DNA from: Thalassotalea euphylliae
GTDB lineage: Bacteria; Pseudomonadota; Gammaproteobacteria; Enterobacterales; Alteromonadaceae
Assembly (NCBI RefSeq): GCF_003390375.1
Contig: NZ_QUOT01000001.1
Coordinates: 1,488,001-1,552,000 of the forward strand
Length of the DNA stretch: 64,000 bases
Direction of reading: 5' to 3'
Each line of letters starts with the position of its first letter. The stretch's first letter is position 1. Shown here piece by piece: positions 55,328 through 64,000 of the stretch. Below the pieces are notes generated by a model that saw only the letters and a program-made list of their open reading frames with translations, ran no database searches and was not told the DNA's origin. Made by a program: the position numbers and the translations under genes.

Positions 55328-56647
55328 CTAGTTCATTGCCAAGCGTTGTTGATAATCACGCTCTTTTTCAACGTACTTAGTCCACTGCTTAGCGGTTTTG
55401 GCAACGTCTTTAAAGGCTTGAGCATCGGCAAAAGCAGCGATTGCTTCGTCAAAATTGCCTAAGTTAAAATTCGCCATGCCAAGCGCTAAGTGCATATTGC
55501 CTTCGTTATCCAAATCACCACGTTTAAGCGCGACTTTGGCGGAATCAATCGACTGTTGCCATTTTTCCGTGTTTAAGTAGGCTTGTGCTAGTTGCTCGTC
55601 GAACTTGCCGTTTTCAGCAATTTCAGCGCCTTTGATCAAGGCCGGAATTGCTTTGTCATCTTCCTTGGCCATCACATAGGCTTGTGCCATTAGCTGAATG
55701 CGTTTTTCATCGGCAATGACAATACCTTTAGCAATCGAGTCATCCAACAGTTTTGCCGCTTTATACGGTAGCTGGTTAAACAAGTACAGCTGAGCGAGCA
55801 TGATAATATCGCTTGATTTGCTGATATAACCTGCCTGCCATGCAGTTTCCATCGCCCCAAGTTGCTTCTTCTCTTCGCCAATTTCGCCGTACATGCCCGC
55901 TAATTGGATCCAGTACTGTGGCTTTTGGTATAAGCGCACGAGCTCTTCCATCACTTCAGTGACCTTTTCAGGTTGCTTAAGCTCGTAATAAGCCGCACGT
56001 TGCAGAATTAACCAGTTTTCTTTTGGCGTTTCATTTTTCGCTTTAACCAACTCAATAGCAGCATTGATATGCGTCAGCGCGTCTGCATACTTTTTGTCTT
56101 GGTAATAAACCTGAGCGAACAAAATATGCTGGCCAGATTGCATTTCTTTATCAGTATTGGCGCGCCACTGCTGTAAGAAGCCAAGTGCCTTACCATAGTC
56201 TTGCTGTTGCATTGCTAGTTGGGCAAGCGAGTAGACGGTTGACAGGTAAAGCGACTCAGGGATGGCTTCTTCAGCGATAACATTTTCGAAACTGCTAATC
56301 GCATTGGCGATATCCTCGTTACCGTAATGCATAAAGCCATAGAAATTCCACATCATGGCCTTTTCATAGCTGTTAAGCTGGTTAATGCGCTCTTTTACAT
56401 CTTCCAATACACCAAAACCAGCCGCTTTATCACCACCGTCAGCCAATTGCTGAGCACGGGCTAGTTGGGTGTATACGCGATTTCGCATCGCTGGTACTTT
56501 CTTAGAAGCGCGCTTGGCAGGTGATGCCTTTTGTTCAGCGGTATTAGCCGCCTTAGCAACTCCTCCCAACAAGTTGTCGCTTACCACTGGTGCACCGTAA
56601 AGCACACCAACTGCTACTAAGGACATGATTAGCTTTGATTTGTTCAT
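55328..56647 (-). CDS. TPR-repeat protein of the TonB/TtpC operon
   Basis: 439 aa with an N-terminal signal peptide (about 1-35). TPR-like helix pairs run through about 60-425 (FYGFMHYGNEDIANAISSFE, QQDYGKALGFLQQW, MANFNLGNFDEAIAAFADA). Periplasmic by its signal. It lies 9 bp after tonB in the same operon and is a standard companion of TtpC-type TonB systems; it may tie the complex to other envelope proteins. Confidence 0.83.
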   Translation of the reverse strand: MNKSKLIMSLVAVGVLYGAPVVSDNLLGGVAKAANTAEQKASPAKRASKKVPAMRNRVYTQLARAQQLADGGDKAAGFGVLEDVKERINQLNSYEKAMMWNFYGFMHYGNEDIANAISSFENVIAEEAIPESLYLSTVYSLAQLAMQQQDYGKALGFLQQWRANTDKEMQSGQHILFAQVYYQDKKYADALTHINAAIELVKAKNETPKENWLILQRAAYYELKQPEKVTEVMEELVRLYQKPQYWIQLAGMYGEIGEEKKQLGAMETAWQAGYISKSSDIIMLAQLYLFNQLPYKAAKLLDDSIAKGIVIADEKRIQLMAQAYVMAKEDDKAIPALIKGAEIAENGKFDEQLAQAYLNTEKWQQSIDSAKVALKRGDLDNEGNMHLALGMANFNLGNFDEAIAAFADAQAFKDVAKTAKQWTKYVEKERDYQQRLAMN

Positions 56648-56656
56648 GAGCTGCTC

Positions 56657-57322
56657 CTATCCGTCAATTTGGAATGTAATTTTGTTTTGTACGCCAGCCA
56701 CTTCTACTGCACTGCCGTCAACAACACGAGGTTTGTACTTAAATTTCAAGGCTGCGTCGACTGCCGCGCGGTTGAAGATATCTGCTGGCTGCGCTTCAAC
56801 GACTTTCGGGTCGCGTACCGAACCATTCGTGGTTACTGTAAATTCAACAATCACGTAACCTTCAATACCACGAGATTGCGCACGGCGAGGGTAAATTGGC
56901 GCCACTTTTACAATTGGTAAGTAATCGCCATCACCACTGTCTAGGCTCAAACCACCTGCGAGGCCAGTATCAGCGCTAACATCTGCGGTAAACGCTGTGC
57001 TTATCGCATCTGCGTTCGGGTTCGCCTGCTGCATTTGCGGTTGCTGCATTGGTGGCGGAGGTGTTTGTGGCTTAGGCGGCTTTTGTGGTTTACGCTCTTT
57101 CTTTTGTACCGTTTCTTCTTTCTTTAAACGGATAAAGTCGAGCACATTGCCGCGCGGTGGCTCAGTTAAAGCATCCTTACCACCAGTAATCAAGGTTTGC
57201 ATACCCCAAAGCAACACAAAGGTCACGCTAACAGCAAGCGCTAATGCGATGCCGTAACGTGGCAAAGCGCTTGGTGCTAATGAGTATGTAGCGCTGCTAT
57301 TTGACGTTACACTAGTGCTCAT
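56657..57322 (-). CDS. tonB: Energy transducer TonB
   Basis: 221 aa. N-terminal membrane anchor (about 24-46), Pro/Lys/Gln-rich spacer (KPQKPPKPQTPPPPMQQPQM) and a TonB C-terminal domain with YPRRAQSRGIEGYVIVEFTV and AALKFKYKPRVVDG. It passes proton-motive energy to TonB-dependent receptors such as the one at 6548-8887. Shorter than E. coli TonB and of the TonB2 type usual in Vibrio/Alteromonadales. Confidence 0.92.
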   Translation of the reverse strand: MSTSVTSNSSATYSLAPSALPRYGIALALAVSVTFVLLWGMQTLITGGKDALTEPPRGNVLDFIRLKKEETVQKKERKPQKPPKPQTPPPPMQQPQMQQANPNADAISTAFTADVSADTGLAGGLSLDSGDGDYLPIVKVAPIYPRRAQSRGIEGYVIVEFTVTTNGSVRDPKVVEAQPADIFNRAAVDAALKFKYKPRVVDGSAVEVAGVQNKITFQIDG

Positions 57323-57325
57323 CGA

Positions 57326-57739
57326 TTATGCCTCTTGAGCAGCAATTGACACATCAAACACACCAGCGGCGCGAGCAGAGTCCATTACTTTGATTAAGAC
57401 ATCCGTGGTCGCTTTTTTATCGGCTTGAATGACCACTGTTCCTTGCGGGTTTTCTGCTTTTAAGCGTTCAATGTTCGCTTGTACGGCACGCACATCAACA
57501 CGACGTTTGTTGATCCAAATTTCGCCCTTGTCACTAATCGCAACAAGAATGTTAGCGCGCTCTTTTTTCACTGCTGTCGCAGCTTCTGGACGGTTAACTT
57601 CAATACCCGCTTCTTTGACGAATGAGGCGGTAACGATGAAGAAAATGAGTAGAATAAATACAACGTCAAGCATCGGCGTCATATTAATTTCTTCTTGTTC
57701 TTCCTGCTCTTGTAAAACTTTTGCTAATTGAGAACGCAT
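57326..57739 (-). CDS. exbD: Biopolymer transport protein ExbD
   Basis: 137 aa, one TM helix (about 22-42) with the essential Asp in MTPMLDVVFILLIFFIV, then a periplasmic domain with VVIQADKKATTDVLIKVMDS. Proton-channel subunit that drives TonB. Between exbB and tonB, gaps of 27 and 3 bp. Confidence 0.95.
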   Translation of the reverse strand: MRSQLAKVLQEQEEQEEINMTPMLDVVFILLIFFIVTASFVKEAGIEVNRPEAATAVKKERANILVAISDKGEIWINKRRVDVRAVQANIERLKAENPQGTVVIQADKKATTDVLIKVMDSARAAGVFDVSIAAQEA

Positions 57740-57766
57740 AGTTCTAACCCTTATTTTGGCTCCAGC

Positions 57767-58294
57767 TTAATGCTGAAGCACAAGTGAATCTTCTAATTGC
57801 TCGGTTCTGCGTTTGGTTTTGCGTTGTAACCAAGTGACCACAAAAACACCCGATAATGAACCGACCATACCAGCCATGGTTGGAATAGTGGCGCGAGATA
57901 CCCCAGACGCCATTGAGCGCGCATTGCCGCTACCAGAAATTGCCATTACGTCGAATACTTGAATCATACCGGTCACGGTTCCCAGTAGACCTAGCAGTGG
58001 ACATAGCACGACCAAACTCTGAATCAAGGCTACATTCTGATTAAGCATTTCCGTTAAGCGCGATACTTGCGCAACACGAATTTGCTCAGCATTCCAAGAG
58101 CTTTTATCAGCTCTTGCTTGCCAGTTGGCAATAACTGATTTTTTAATGCCGTTGTACGTTTTTAAGAAAAAGAACAAACGTTCGAAAATCAGTAACCACA
58201 TAAGGCAGATAACGCCGGCGATCACGGTCAATACCTGACCACCGGTATCAAGAAACGCGCTGATACTATTCATCATTTCGATGAATATAATCAT
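57767..58294 (-). CDS. exbB: ExbB/TolQ-family proton channel, short form
   Basis: 175 aa, three TM helices, MotA/TolQ/ExbB domain with VVLCPLLGLLGTVTGMIQVF and SGVSRATIPTMAGMVGSL. GGAG eight bases before the ATG. This is the short ExbB2 of a TtpC-type system. Confidence 0.93.
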   Translation of the reverse strand: MIIFIEMMNSISAFLDTGGQVLTVIAGVICLMWLLIFERLFFFLKTYNGIKKSVIANWQARADKSSWNAEQIRVAQVSRLTEMLNQNVALIQSLVVLCPLLGLLGTVTGMIQVFDVMAISGSGNARSMASGVSRATIPTMAGMVGSLSGVFVVTWLQRKTKRRTEQLEDSLVLQH

Positions 58295-58296
58295 GT

Positions 58297-59688
58297 TTAC
58301 GCTCCTTTCTCTGCACGCTCTGCAACAATGCCAGCGCTTTGCTGCTGAAGAATATTGATAATGCCACGGCTACGTGTGGTTAAAATGGTAGAGATAAACA
58401 CCATAGGAATCGCCACAACTAAGCCAAGTACTGTGGTAACAAGCGCTTGTGAGATACCGCCAGCCATTAATTTCGGGTCACCTGTACCAAACAAGGTAAT
58501 TGCTTGGAAGGTATTGATCATACCGGTTACTGTACCTAGTAGACCGATAAGCGGTGCGACCACTGAGATGATCTTTATCATGGTTAAGCGTGACGTAAGC
58601 TGAGGCACTTCTTTTAAAATACGCTCAGAAAGTTTTAGCTCTAAGGTTTCAACATCAACATCTTTGTACTCTTCTTTCGCCATTAATACGCGGCCTAACG
58701 GGTTATCGTTAGAAGGTGTTGCCGTTTTAAGCTGGCGGTTTACTTTGTTACCCACTAGGAATAATGCGATGAAACGTTCAAGCGCAATAAGTAAACCAAT
58801 CGCACCAATCGCCAAAATCACGTAACCGACAGGGCCACCTTGGTCAACACGTTCTTGCGTATCAGGTGCTTGTACTAACAAGCTTAAAATTGAACCACCT
58901 GTTGGGTCTAATGCAAATGCGACTTGTTGCGTGCCTTGTGAAGGGTTAGCTGCAGTCATATCAGCCGCAGTACCTAAGTAACGACCAGAAGGCTGACGAA
59001 TTAGCTCAGCAACACTGCCTGTCTCACTGATAAATTCTAGGTACTTGTTGTTAGCGACTAAGTTGAAGTTACCAATACGCGTCACAGTTGCTGTTTGTTT
59101 TGAGCCATCAGCTAACACTACTTCGCGATCGAAACGCACTACTTTCGCACTTTCCGTCATTTCACGTTGTAATTCGAACCAGATTTTTTCAATTTCTTCA
59201 ATTGACGCAAGCTTTGACGAAGAGCCCATTGATTGAGCAAACTCATCTAAGAAAGCTTCACGGCCAGGGATCTGTGCTGAAATAACTGAGTTTTGGAACT
59301 TGCTTTTGGTATCACCAGCCACTTGCTGAAGCACACCAAATAGCTCTTTTAACTCACCTAAACGCTTATTTAACGCGTCTTGACGGTTGGCTAATTCAAT
59401 TTCATTATTTTGAAAGTTAGCTTCTAACTCAGTACTTAGCTTGATTTGGTTGTCACGCTCGTTAGTCGCATTTGCTAGTAACTGGTCTTGCTCAGACTTA
59501 CGCGCCATAAAGTCAGCTTCACGCTGTTTGTTTTGCTGAGTTTGAGCAACTTTACCTTGCGCTAATTGTTCAAGTAACTGATCTAAGCTAGTAGCTTCTT
59601 GAGCGTTAGCAGCAAAAGCAGCAGAAGTTAGGGTTACTGCTGCCAAGAAAGTTGAAACGTGCTGTTTAACACGGTTTAAAGATTTCAT
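58297..59688 (-). CDS. TtpC-type ExbB-family protein with periplasmic coiled coil
   Basis: 463 aa. Signal peptide (about 1-29), coiled-coil region (about 35-115), further periplasmic part to about 265, then an ExbB domain with LTMIKIISVVAPLIGLLGTV and GGISQALVTTVLGLVVAIP. This long ExbB with periplasmic extension is TtpC, needed beside TonB2-ExbB2-ExbD2 in vibrios. It precedes exbB by 2 bp. Confidence 0.9.
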   Translation of the reverse strand: MKSLNRVKQHVSTFLAAVTLTSAAFAANAQEATSLDQLLEQLAQGKVAQTQQNKQREADFMARKSEQDQLLANATNERDNQIKLSTELEANFQNNEIELANRQDALNKRLGELKELFGVLQQVAGDTKSKFQNSVISAQIPGREAFLDEFAQSMGSSSKLASIEEIEKIWFELQREMTESAKVVRFDREVVLADGSKQTATVTRIGNFNLVANNKYLEFISETGSVAELIRQPSGRYLGTAADMTAANPSQGTQQVAFALDPTGGSILSLLVQAPDTQERVDQGGPVGYVILAIGAIGLLIALERFIALFLVGNKVNRQLKTATPSNDNPLGRVLMAKEEYKDVDVETLELKLSERILKEVPQLTSRLTMIKIISVVAPLIGLLGTVTGMINTFQAITLFGTGDPKLMAGGISQALVTTVLGLVVAIPMVFISTILTTRSRGIINILQQQSAGIVAERAEKGA

Positions 59689-59705
59689 GTTTACGGTAAC
59701 TCCAC

Positions 59706-60491
59706 TTATCTTAAGGTAGATGGTTCTGAAACGTTAACCGGAACAACTACTAGGTCCGGTGCTAATTGTTTACGAGCGATACGTAAGGCCTTGTTGATAT
59801 CAGTGCGGTAGCCTGCGTCTAAATCATCCCAGCTTTTACTGTCTGTATTCCAAGCGCCCATGCGTGAACCGTCGCGTGTTTGGTAGACGTAAGCAACACG
59901 GCCAATGCGTAGGAAGTCAACGTCCATTTCTTTACCGTCTAGTTCAAGTAAATCGCTATACGCTTCAATAGTGCGACCGTAATCAACTTCAACTTGGTAA
60001 GCTTCCATCACTCGGCGGAATTTTTCAGAAGCAGAAATATCAGCGCGCTCCATCATCGCCTTAAGGTTGGCAACACGTTTACTGCGCTCCTCAGATAAGA
60101 AAGGTACGTCTAATGAAATAAAGGCTTCGAGGGTGTCGATCATGCGTGCCATTAGTGGCGAGATTTGACGCTCAATAATGCTTACTTGCTCCATTGAACT
60201 CGCTAAGTCTGTTAATTCCGTTAGCTGGTTATCAATTTGCTTTTGCATTTGACCGTTATAAACGTTCAAACCATCAATTTCTTTGTTAACCGCTTTAAAC
60301 TGTTGAAGCTTGCTTTGAATTTGATCGGCAATTTTATCGATTTTTTGTTGTGACTTGCCGGCAGATTGGTTGATTTCTTGGCCAGCTTTCACTGCTTGAT
60401 CTAGCTGCTCAGATTGAGCAGCAAGCGCAGATGAAGCCATACTTGCCATGCCTACAAACAACCCAGCTTGCGCCAGTTTTGACAATTTCAT
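59706..60491 (-). CDS. DUF3450 periplasmic coiled-coil protein
   Basis: 261 aa. Signal peptide (ending ALAA), a coiled coil (about 30-110), then the DUF3450 body with PLMARMIDTLEAFISLDVPF and GRVAYVYQTRDGSRMGAW. First gene of the DUF3450-ttpC-exbB-exbD-tonB-TPR operon. Its exact role is not known; its place suggests contact with TtpC. Confidence 0.87.
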   Translation of the reverse strand: MKLSKLAQAGLFVGMASMASSALAAQSEQLDQAVKAGQEINQSAGKSQQKIDKIADQIQSKLQQFKAVNKEIDGLNVYNGQMQKQIDNQLTELTDLASSMEQVSIIERQISPLMARMIDTLEAFISLDVPFLSEERSKRVANLKAMMERADISASEKFRRVMEAYQVEVDYGRTIEAYSDLLELDGKEMDVDFLRIGRVAYVYQTRDGSRMGAWNTDSKSWDDLDAGYRTDINKALRIARKQLAPDLVVVPVNVSEPSTLR

Positions 60492-60831
60492 AAGAGTAAA
60501 CCTTAGAGTGTTTAGTAAAATGCGTTAGTTGCGAGGTAAAGCACACGACTAACGAATAAAGCTATAAAAATAGATGCTAAGAATTTTAAGTTTGAAATGT
60601 GACGGTTGTGTTTCGCTAATGTTTCAGCTTTATTAAATTACAGTAAGGTGACGTTTTTCTTACCGTTTTCAAAATATCGTCACAAAAGTGTACAGCAAGC
60701 TATAACAACTTAAGCAAGCCTAAATTAGGCGCGTCGGGGAACTTAAAGTGCTGATGTAGGTCGGAAGAAGTGTTCAAAATACATTCACTTCTCCTCTTTA
60801 GTTGAGGTTTAGTTTTAGTTTTAAAAAAGGA
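60492..60831. other. Divergent intergenic region, 340 bp
   Basis: Holds the promoters of the TonB operon and of the lipoprotein gene. CGTTAGT/ACTAACG lie as inverted repeat arms near 60523-60555. No convincing Fur box was found. Confidence 0.5.
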
Positions 60832-61461
60832 ATGAAGTTACTAGCAATGGATATGAGCAAATCGTTACTTAAAGGCTTGTTGGTTTGTTGCTTACTGGCA
60901 AACTTATTCGCATGCTCATCGATGTCTTTTGTTGGCATGTACAGAATGAGTCAAATGGATCCAATGACGATGGATCCAGCGCAAATTAGCGTCGCGATAA
61001 AAACCGATCAGGCAGTTGAAATAAAAAAAGGGGCTGCGACTATTACCTTCCGATACCAAAGTGAAGATCAGAGCAAAGACCAATCAATCGATATCGACAA
61101 GGTATTTGAAGTGGTAGTTGATAACCAAAATAAAGCGGCGTATGAACTGTTTGGCAAGTTAAAGCCGACAGAGGTTGTTACTTCATTGTCACTCACCGCC
61201 GAAGATGCGCAATTATTTCGAGGCTTTCAACAACAAATCGCAGCTCACAAAGCTAACGGTGGTAAAGGTACAGGGTCGTTTGGTTTAGGGTTAACCGACT
61301 TTTGCTTACCTGAGCCCATGCCTAAACGAGATCTTATGGTCGATGTCTACCTGCAAACCGATCAACAAGATGGCTTTTTTAAATTCCTAAGTGATGTAGA
61401 CATTAAAGAGCAGGCAAAAGCACTGAAAGAAAAAGGTAACTCATTGAAGTGTCGCTCATAA
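60832..61461 (+). CDS. Hypothetical lipoprotein
   Basis: 209 aa from ATG 60832, which follows AAAAAGGA directly; a TTG at 60802 is less likely. Lipobox LANLFACSS puts the acylated Cys near residue 28. No family recognised. A stretch rich in Asp/Gln/Lys (SEDQSKDQSIDIDK) and a later GGKGTGSFGLGL segment are the only compositional marks. Probably anchored in the outer membrane. Confidence 0.7.
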   Translation: MKLLAMDMSKSLLKGLLVCCLLANLFACSSMSFVGMYRMSQMDPMTMDPAQISVAIKTDQAVEIKKGAATITFRYQSEDQSKDQSIDIDKVFEVVVDNQNKAAYELFGKLKPTEVVTSLSLTAEDAQLFRGFQQQIAAHKANGGKGTGSFGLGLTDFCLPEPMPKRDLMVDVYLQTDQQDGFFKFLSDVDIKEQAKALKEKGNSLKCRS

Positions 61462-61480
61462 CCGTTTAACGCGCCTTTGG

Positions 61481-62446
61481 CTATTTTAGCGAGCGCCACC
61501 AGCGCTCAGGTGATACCGAATTGTTTAGCGCAAAAAACTCTCCAAAAACAGGAGTTGAAAGCTCAACATTGTTTTCTTCCGCCAGTTTAGTTATGCGCTC
61601 TAATGGCTCATCCCAGTCGTGTAGCGCTAAATCAAAGGTGGCATTGTGAATTGGCATCATAACTTTGCCTTTTAGATCCAAATGCGTTTGCAGGCTTTCC
61701 TCAGGGATCATATGTACCCCTTGCCACGCTTCGTTATAAGCGCCGGTTTCAACAAAGGTTAAATCAAACGGGCCATACTTTTCGCCAATTTCTTTAAAGC
61801 CTGAGAAGTAACCGCTATCGCCACTAAAAAAGACGTTAGTTTGTGGCGTGCGAATGACAAAGCTTGCCCACAGCGACTGATCGCGATCAAATAAACTTCG
61901 ACCTGAAAAGTGTTGCGTTGGCGCGGCAACAAATTCAATGCCTTTAGCACTGACCGACTGCCACCAATCAAGCTCAACAATTTTGCTTGCTTCTACGCCC
62001 CACTTTATCAGTTGATCACCAACTTTTAGCGTAGTAATAAATTGTTCAGTTTTATCTTTTAGTTGAGCAATGGAGCCTTTATCGAGATGGTCGTAATGAT
62101 TATGGCTGATCAGTACGATATCAACGTACGGTATGTCAGCTAATTCAATTGGCGACTCATGAAAGCGCTTCGGCCCTGCCCATTGCACAGGTGACGCTCG
62201 CTCACTGAACACAGGGTCAACCAAGATCACTTGCCCGTTAACTTTCAGTAACATCGATGAATGACCAAGCTTAACGCCAGTGTTATTTGGTGCATCGAGC
62301 ACATCATCAAAAGAGAACTTAGTGACAGGCAAAGTAACAGATGGCATGGCCGCACTTCGTTTACCACCAAAGTGCTTTTTCAAAAAGGTTGCAATGGTTT
62401 TTGAGTCAACAATGTACTCAAACTCGGTATTTTCAAACTTTGCCAT
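61481..62446 (-). CDS. Metallo-beta-lactamase-fold hydrolase (NAPE-PLD/UlaG-like)
   Basis: 321 aa, no signal peptide. LGHSSMLLKVNGQVILVDPVF, the metal motif SHNHYDHLD, TQHFSGR, FSGDSGYFSG and PIHNATFDLALHDW are the hallmarks of NAPE-PLD-like MBL enzymes, which act on phospholipid or lactone-type substrates. It shares about the whole length with the gene at 62679-63749, so the two are tandem duplicates. Confidence 0.85.
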   Translation of the reverse strand: MAKFENTEFEYIVDSKTIATFLKKHFGGKRSAAMPSVTLPVTKFSFDDVLDAPNNTGVKLGHSSMLLKVNGQVILVDPVFSERASPVQWAGPKRFHESPIELADIPYVDIVLISHNHYDHLDKGSIAQLKDKTEQFITTLKVGDQLIKWGVEASKIVELDWWQSVSAKGIEFVAAPTQHFSGRSLFDRDQSLWASFVIRTPQTNVFFSGDSGYFSGFKEIGEKYGPFDLTFVETGAYNEAWQGVHMIPEESLQTHLDLKGKVMMPIHNATFDLALHDWDEPLERITKLAEENNVELSTPVFGEFFALNNSVSPERWWRSLK

Positions 62447-62590
62447 TAATTTGCTATGCCTGCGTTATCTCGTTACAAACCTATTCTTAACTTTTTCACC
62501 GCCAACTCATAGTTGGGCGAGCTATTCTAGCATTGGCTACGACTAAGTCAGTAAAGCTAAGTAGAATAATTTGTACTGACTTATCTTACA

Positions 62591-62650
62591 GTGAAGAGCT
62601 TTACGGTAAAGAGCCTTATGGTGAAGAGCTTTATGGTGACTAGCGTTGTG
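62591..62650. repeat. Four tandem 15-bp repeats
   Basis: GTGAAGAGCTTTACG, GTAAAGAGCCTTATG, GTGAAGAGCTTTATG and GTGACTAGCGTTGTG follow head to tail in the spacer between the two MBL genes. A weaker fifth unit may follow. Confidence 0.85.
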
Positions 62651-62678
62651 CTAAATAGTGTTGTAAATAACTAATCAG

Positions 62679-63749
62679 CTACAACTCTCGCCACCATCGA
62701 TGGTTTGCCTGTGGATTAGCTAAATCAAAAAACTCACCAAAAATAGGCGTTGCCAGTGTTACCTGATTCGACTTTGACAATTGGGTAACCCGCTCAAGTG
62801 GCTCATCCCAATCATGCAGTGCCAAGTCAAAGGTGGCATTGTGAATCGGCATCATCACCTTACCTTTAAGATCAATATGCGCCTGCATACTCTCTTCTGG
62901 CAGCATATGAATTTCCGACCAAAGTTTATTGTAGGCACCGGTTTCAACAAAAGTTAAATCAAATGGCCCATATTTCTCGCCAATTTCAGCAAAGCCACTA
63001 AAGTAACCACTATCACCGCTAAAGTAGACATTAATATCTGACGTTCTGATCACCCAACTTGCCCAAAGCGTCAAATCACGGTCCATTAAACCACGACCTG
63101 AAAAGTGCTGTGTTGGGGTCGCAATATATTCTACGCCATTAACCTGCGTTTTCTGCCACCATTCAAGTTCGGTAATTTTCTCTTCTGCTACGCCCCATTC
63201 ACGCAAATAGTCACCCACGCGTAGTGGCACAACAAACTGACCTACTTTTTCTTTAAGCTGCTTTATCGCGCCTTTATCTAAATGATCATAATGATCATGG
63301 CTAATGACCACGACATCAACCTGCTCAATATCAGCCAGTTTGATTGGTGGCTGGTGAAAGCGCTTTGGCCCAGCCCACTGCACTGGCGAAACACGTTCAC
63401 TAAAGACAGGATCGAGCAAAATAACCTGCTCGTTTACTTTCATTAGCACTGAAGAGTGCCCTAACTTAACTGCACTGTTATCGCGCACAGCGCGAATTTC
63501 TTCAAATGTTAGCGGTTTAATCGGTAAAGTTGATGGTGGCACAGGCGCAGCACGCTTAGTGGTGACATACGACTTGATGATTTCCCAAAATACACCGAAA
63601 TGCGTTTCATATTGCGTTTCGGTATTGTGAAATTTTTGCTTTGACGTTTCAGTTTGGCTAAACCAAGAGAAAATCGACAATGCCATCACTAGACCTCCAA
63701 TCCAAACTAATTTTGATTTCACTAACTTTGACTCTTTAGCGGCGCTCAC
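62679..63749 (-). CDS. Metallo-beta-lactamase-fold hydrolase, membrane-anchored paralogue
   Basis: About 356 aa from GTG 63749, which has AAAGGG seven bases upstream; GTG 63794 is an alternative. A hydrophobic anchor (WIGGLVMALSIFSWF) replaces the short N terminus of its neighbour. The body matches it closely: LGHSSVLMKVNEQVILLDPVF, SHDHYDHLD, TQHFSGRGL, FSGDSGYFSGF and the end HRWWREL. One copy thus seems cytosolic and the other facing the periplasm. Confidence 0.83.
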   Translation of the reverse strand: MSAAKESKLVKSKLVWIGGLVMALSIFSWFSQTETSKQKFHNTETQYETHFGVFWEIIKSYVTTKRAAPVPPSTLPIKPLTFEEIRAVRDNSAVKLGHSSVLMKVNEQVILLDPVFSERVSPVQWAGPKRFHQPPIKLADIEQVDVVVISHDHYDHLDKGAIKQLKEKVGQFVVPLRVGDYLREWGVAEEKITELEWWQKTQVNGVEYIATPTQHFSGRGLMDRDLTLWASWVIRTSDINVYFSGDSGYFSGFAEIGEKYGPFDLTFVETGAYNKLWSEIHMLPEESMQAHIDLKGKVMMPIHNATFDLALHDWDEPLERVTQLSKSNQVTLATPIFGEFFDLANPQANHRWWREL

Positions 63750-63970
63750 AGAACAACCCTTTAAGTAAACTATTCGGTGTAGTTTAATTATCACTCAACC
63801 AAAAGTAAACTAAAGAGTGTAAAAAATAATTGAATTAGTTGTTATAACTAAGAAGTGAAATGACATACACCATTCCCTCAACGCGAAACAAAATAAAAGA
63901 TTTCATGAGCCCTATATACTCAAACTAATGCCTGGGTAACGCACTTCAAGCGTTTATTCGCGTCACTTTT

Positions 63971-64000
63971 GTTACATATGAAAAGGTTACATATGAAAAG
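63971..64000. repeat. Two tandem copies of a 15-bp unit at the window end
   Basis: GTTACATATGAAAAG at 63971-63985 and 63986-64000; it may go on beyond the window. Confidence 0.85.

Noticed and set aside
1..64000. CRISPR arrays, tRNA and rRNA genes
   Set aside because: No regularly spaced short repeats of CRISPR type and no cloverleaf or rRNA-like sequence were noticed on reading; a dedicated scan was not possible.

Overview
The window looks like chromosomal DNA of a marine gammaproteobacterium of the Alteromonadales, most likely the Colwelliaceae (Thalassotalea or Colwellia type). The reasons are the moderate-to-low GC, the rpsP-rimM-trmD-rplS / ffh / ypjD / yfjD neighbourhood, a TtpC-type TonB system, a DUF3718 protein, several TonB- and c-di-GMP-related genes, and short dispersed inverted-repeat elements. 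The genus is an inference. No rRNA, tRNA or CRISPR array was seen.

Layout. 0.2-5 kb: a secreted alpha/beta hydrolase, a divergent AraC regulator and a 7TMR-DISM/EAL protein. 5.2-11.8 kb: a LacI regulator, a TonB-dependent receptor, a secreted PhoD-type phosphatase and an SLC45-like sugar transporter, which together look like an uptake locus with a probable LacI operator. 12-18 kb: parC and two overlapping GGDEF genes, the second with a degraded active site. 18.7-20.9 kb: arsJ and its partner glyceraldehyde-3-phosphate dehydrogenase (organoarsenical efflux). 22.5-34.2 kb: a tightly packed ten-gene operon with the signature of arsenosugar biosynthesis: outer-membrane barrel, three sugar-transfer membrane or GT2 enzymes, a flavoprotein/iron-sulfur fusion, a DUF547 protein, a TIGR04282-type glycosyltransferase, ArsM, a radical SAM enzyme and an MTA-phosphorylase-like enzyme. 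34.7-38.1 kb: photolyase, a pseudopilin and a periplasmic binding protein. 38.3-43.9 kb: acyl-CoA type catabolic genes (SDR, enoyl-CoA hydratase, FAH hydrolase, SCP2, TauD dioxygenase) with an AraC regulator. 44-52 kb: core translation and secretion genes plus metal efflux and CBS transporters. 51.8-55.1 kb: a gene-poor accessory stretch with paired DnaA boxes, four 122-bp tandem repeats, a DUF3718 gene and an intact IS481 element with target duplication. 55-60.5 kb: a six-gene TonB-ExbB-ExbD-TtpC operon. 60.8-63.8 kb: a lipoprotein and two tandem metallo-beta-lactamase-fold hydrolases.

The most interesting part is the arsenic region. ArsM would methylate arsenite. The radical SAM enzyme could add the 5'-deoxyadenosyl group, the MTAP-like enzyme could replace adenine with phosphate, and glycosyltransferases could finish an arsenosugar. 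ArsJ/GAPDH nearby would export arsenate as 1-arseno-3-phosphoglycerate. The radical SAM and MTAP-like assignments are inferences from gene context and chemistry. The flavoprotein in the operon seems circularly permuted and fused to a NapH-like membrane ferredoxin. Several intergenic hairpins and a 122-bp tandem array are not explained by the genes.
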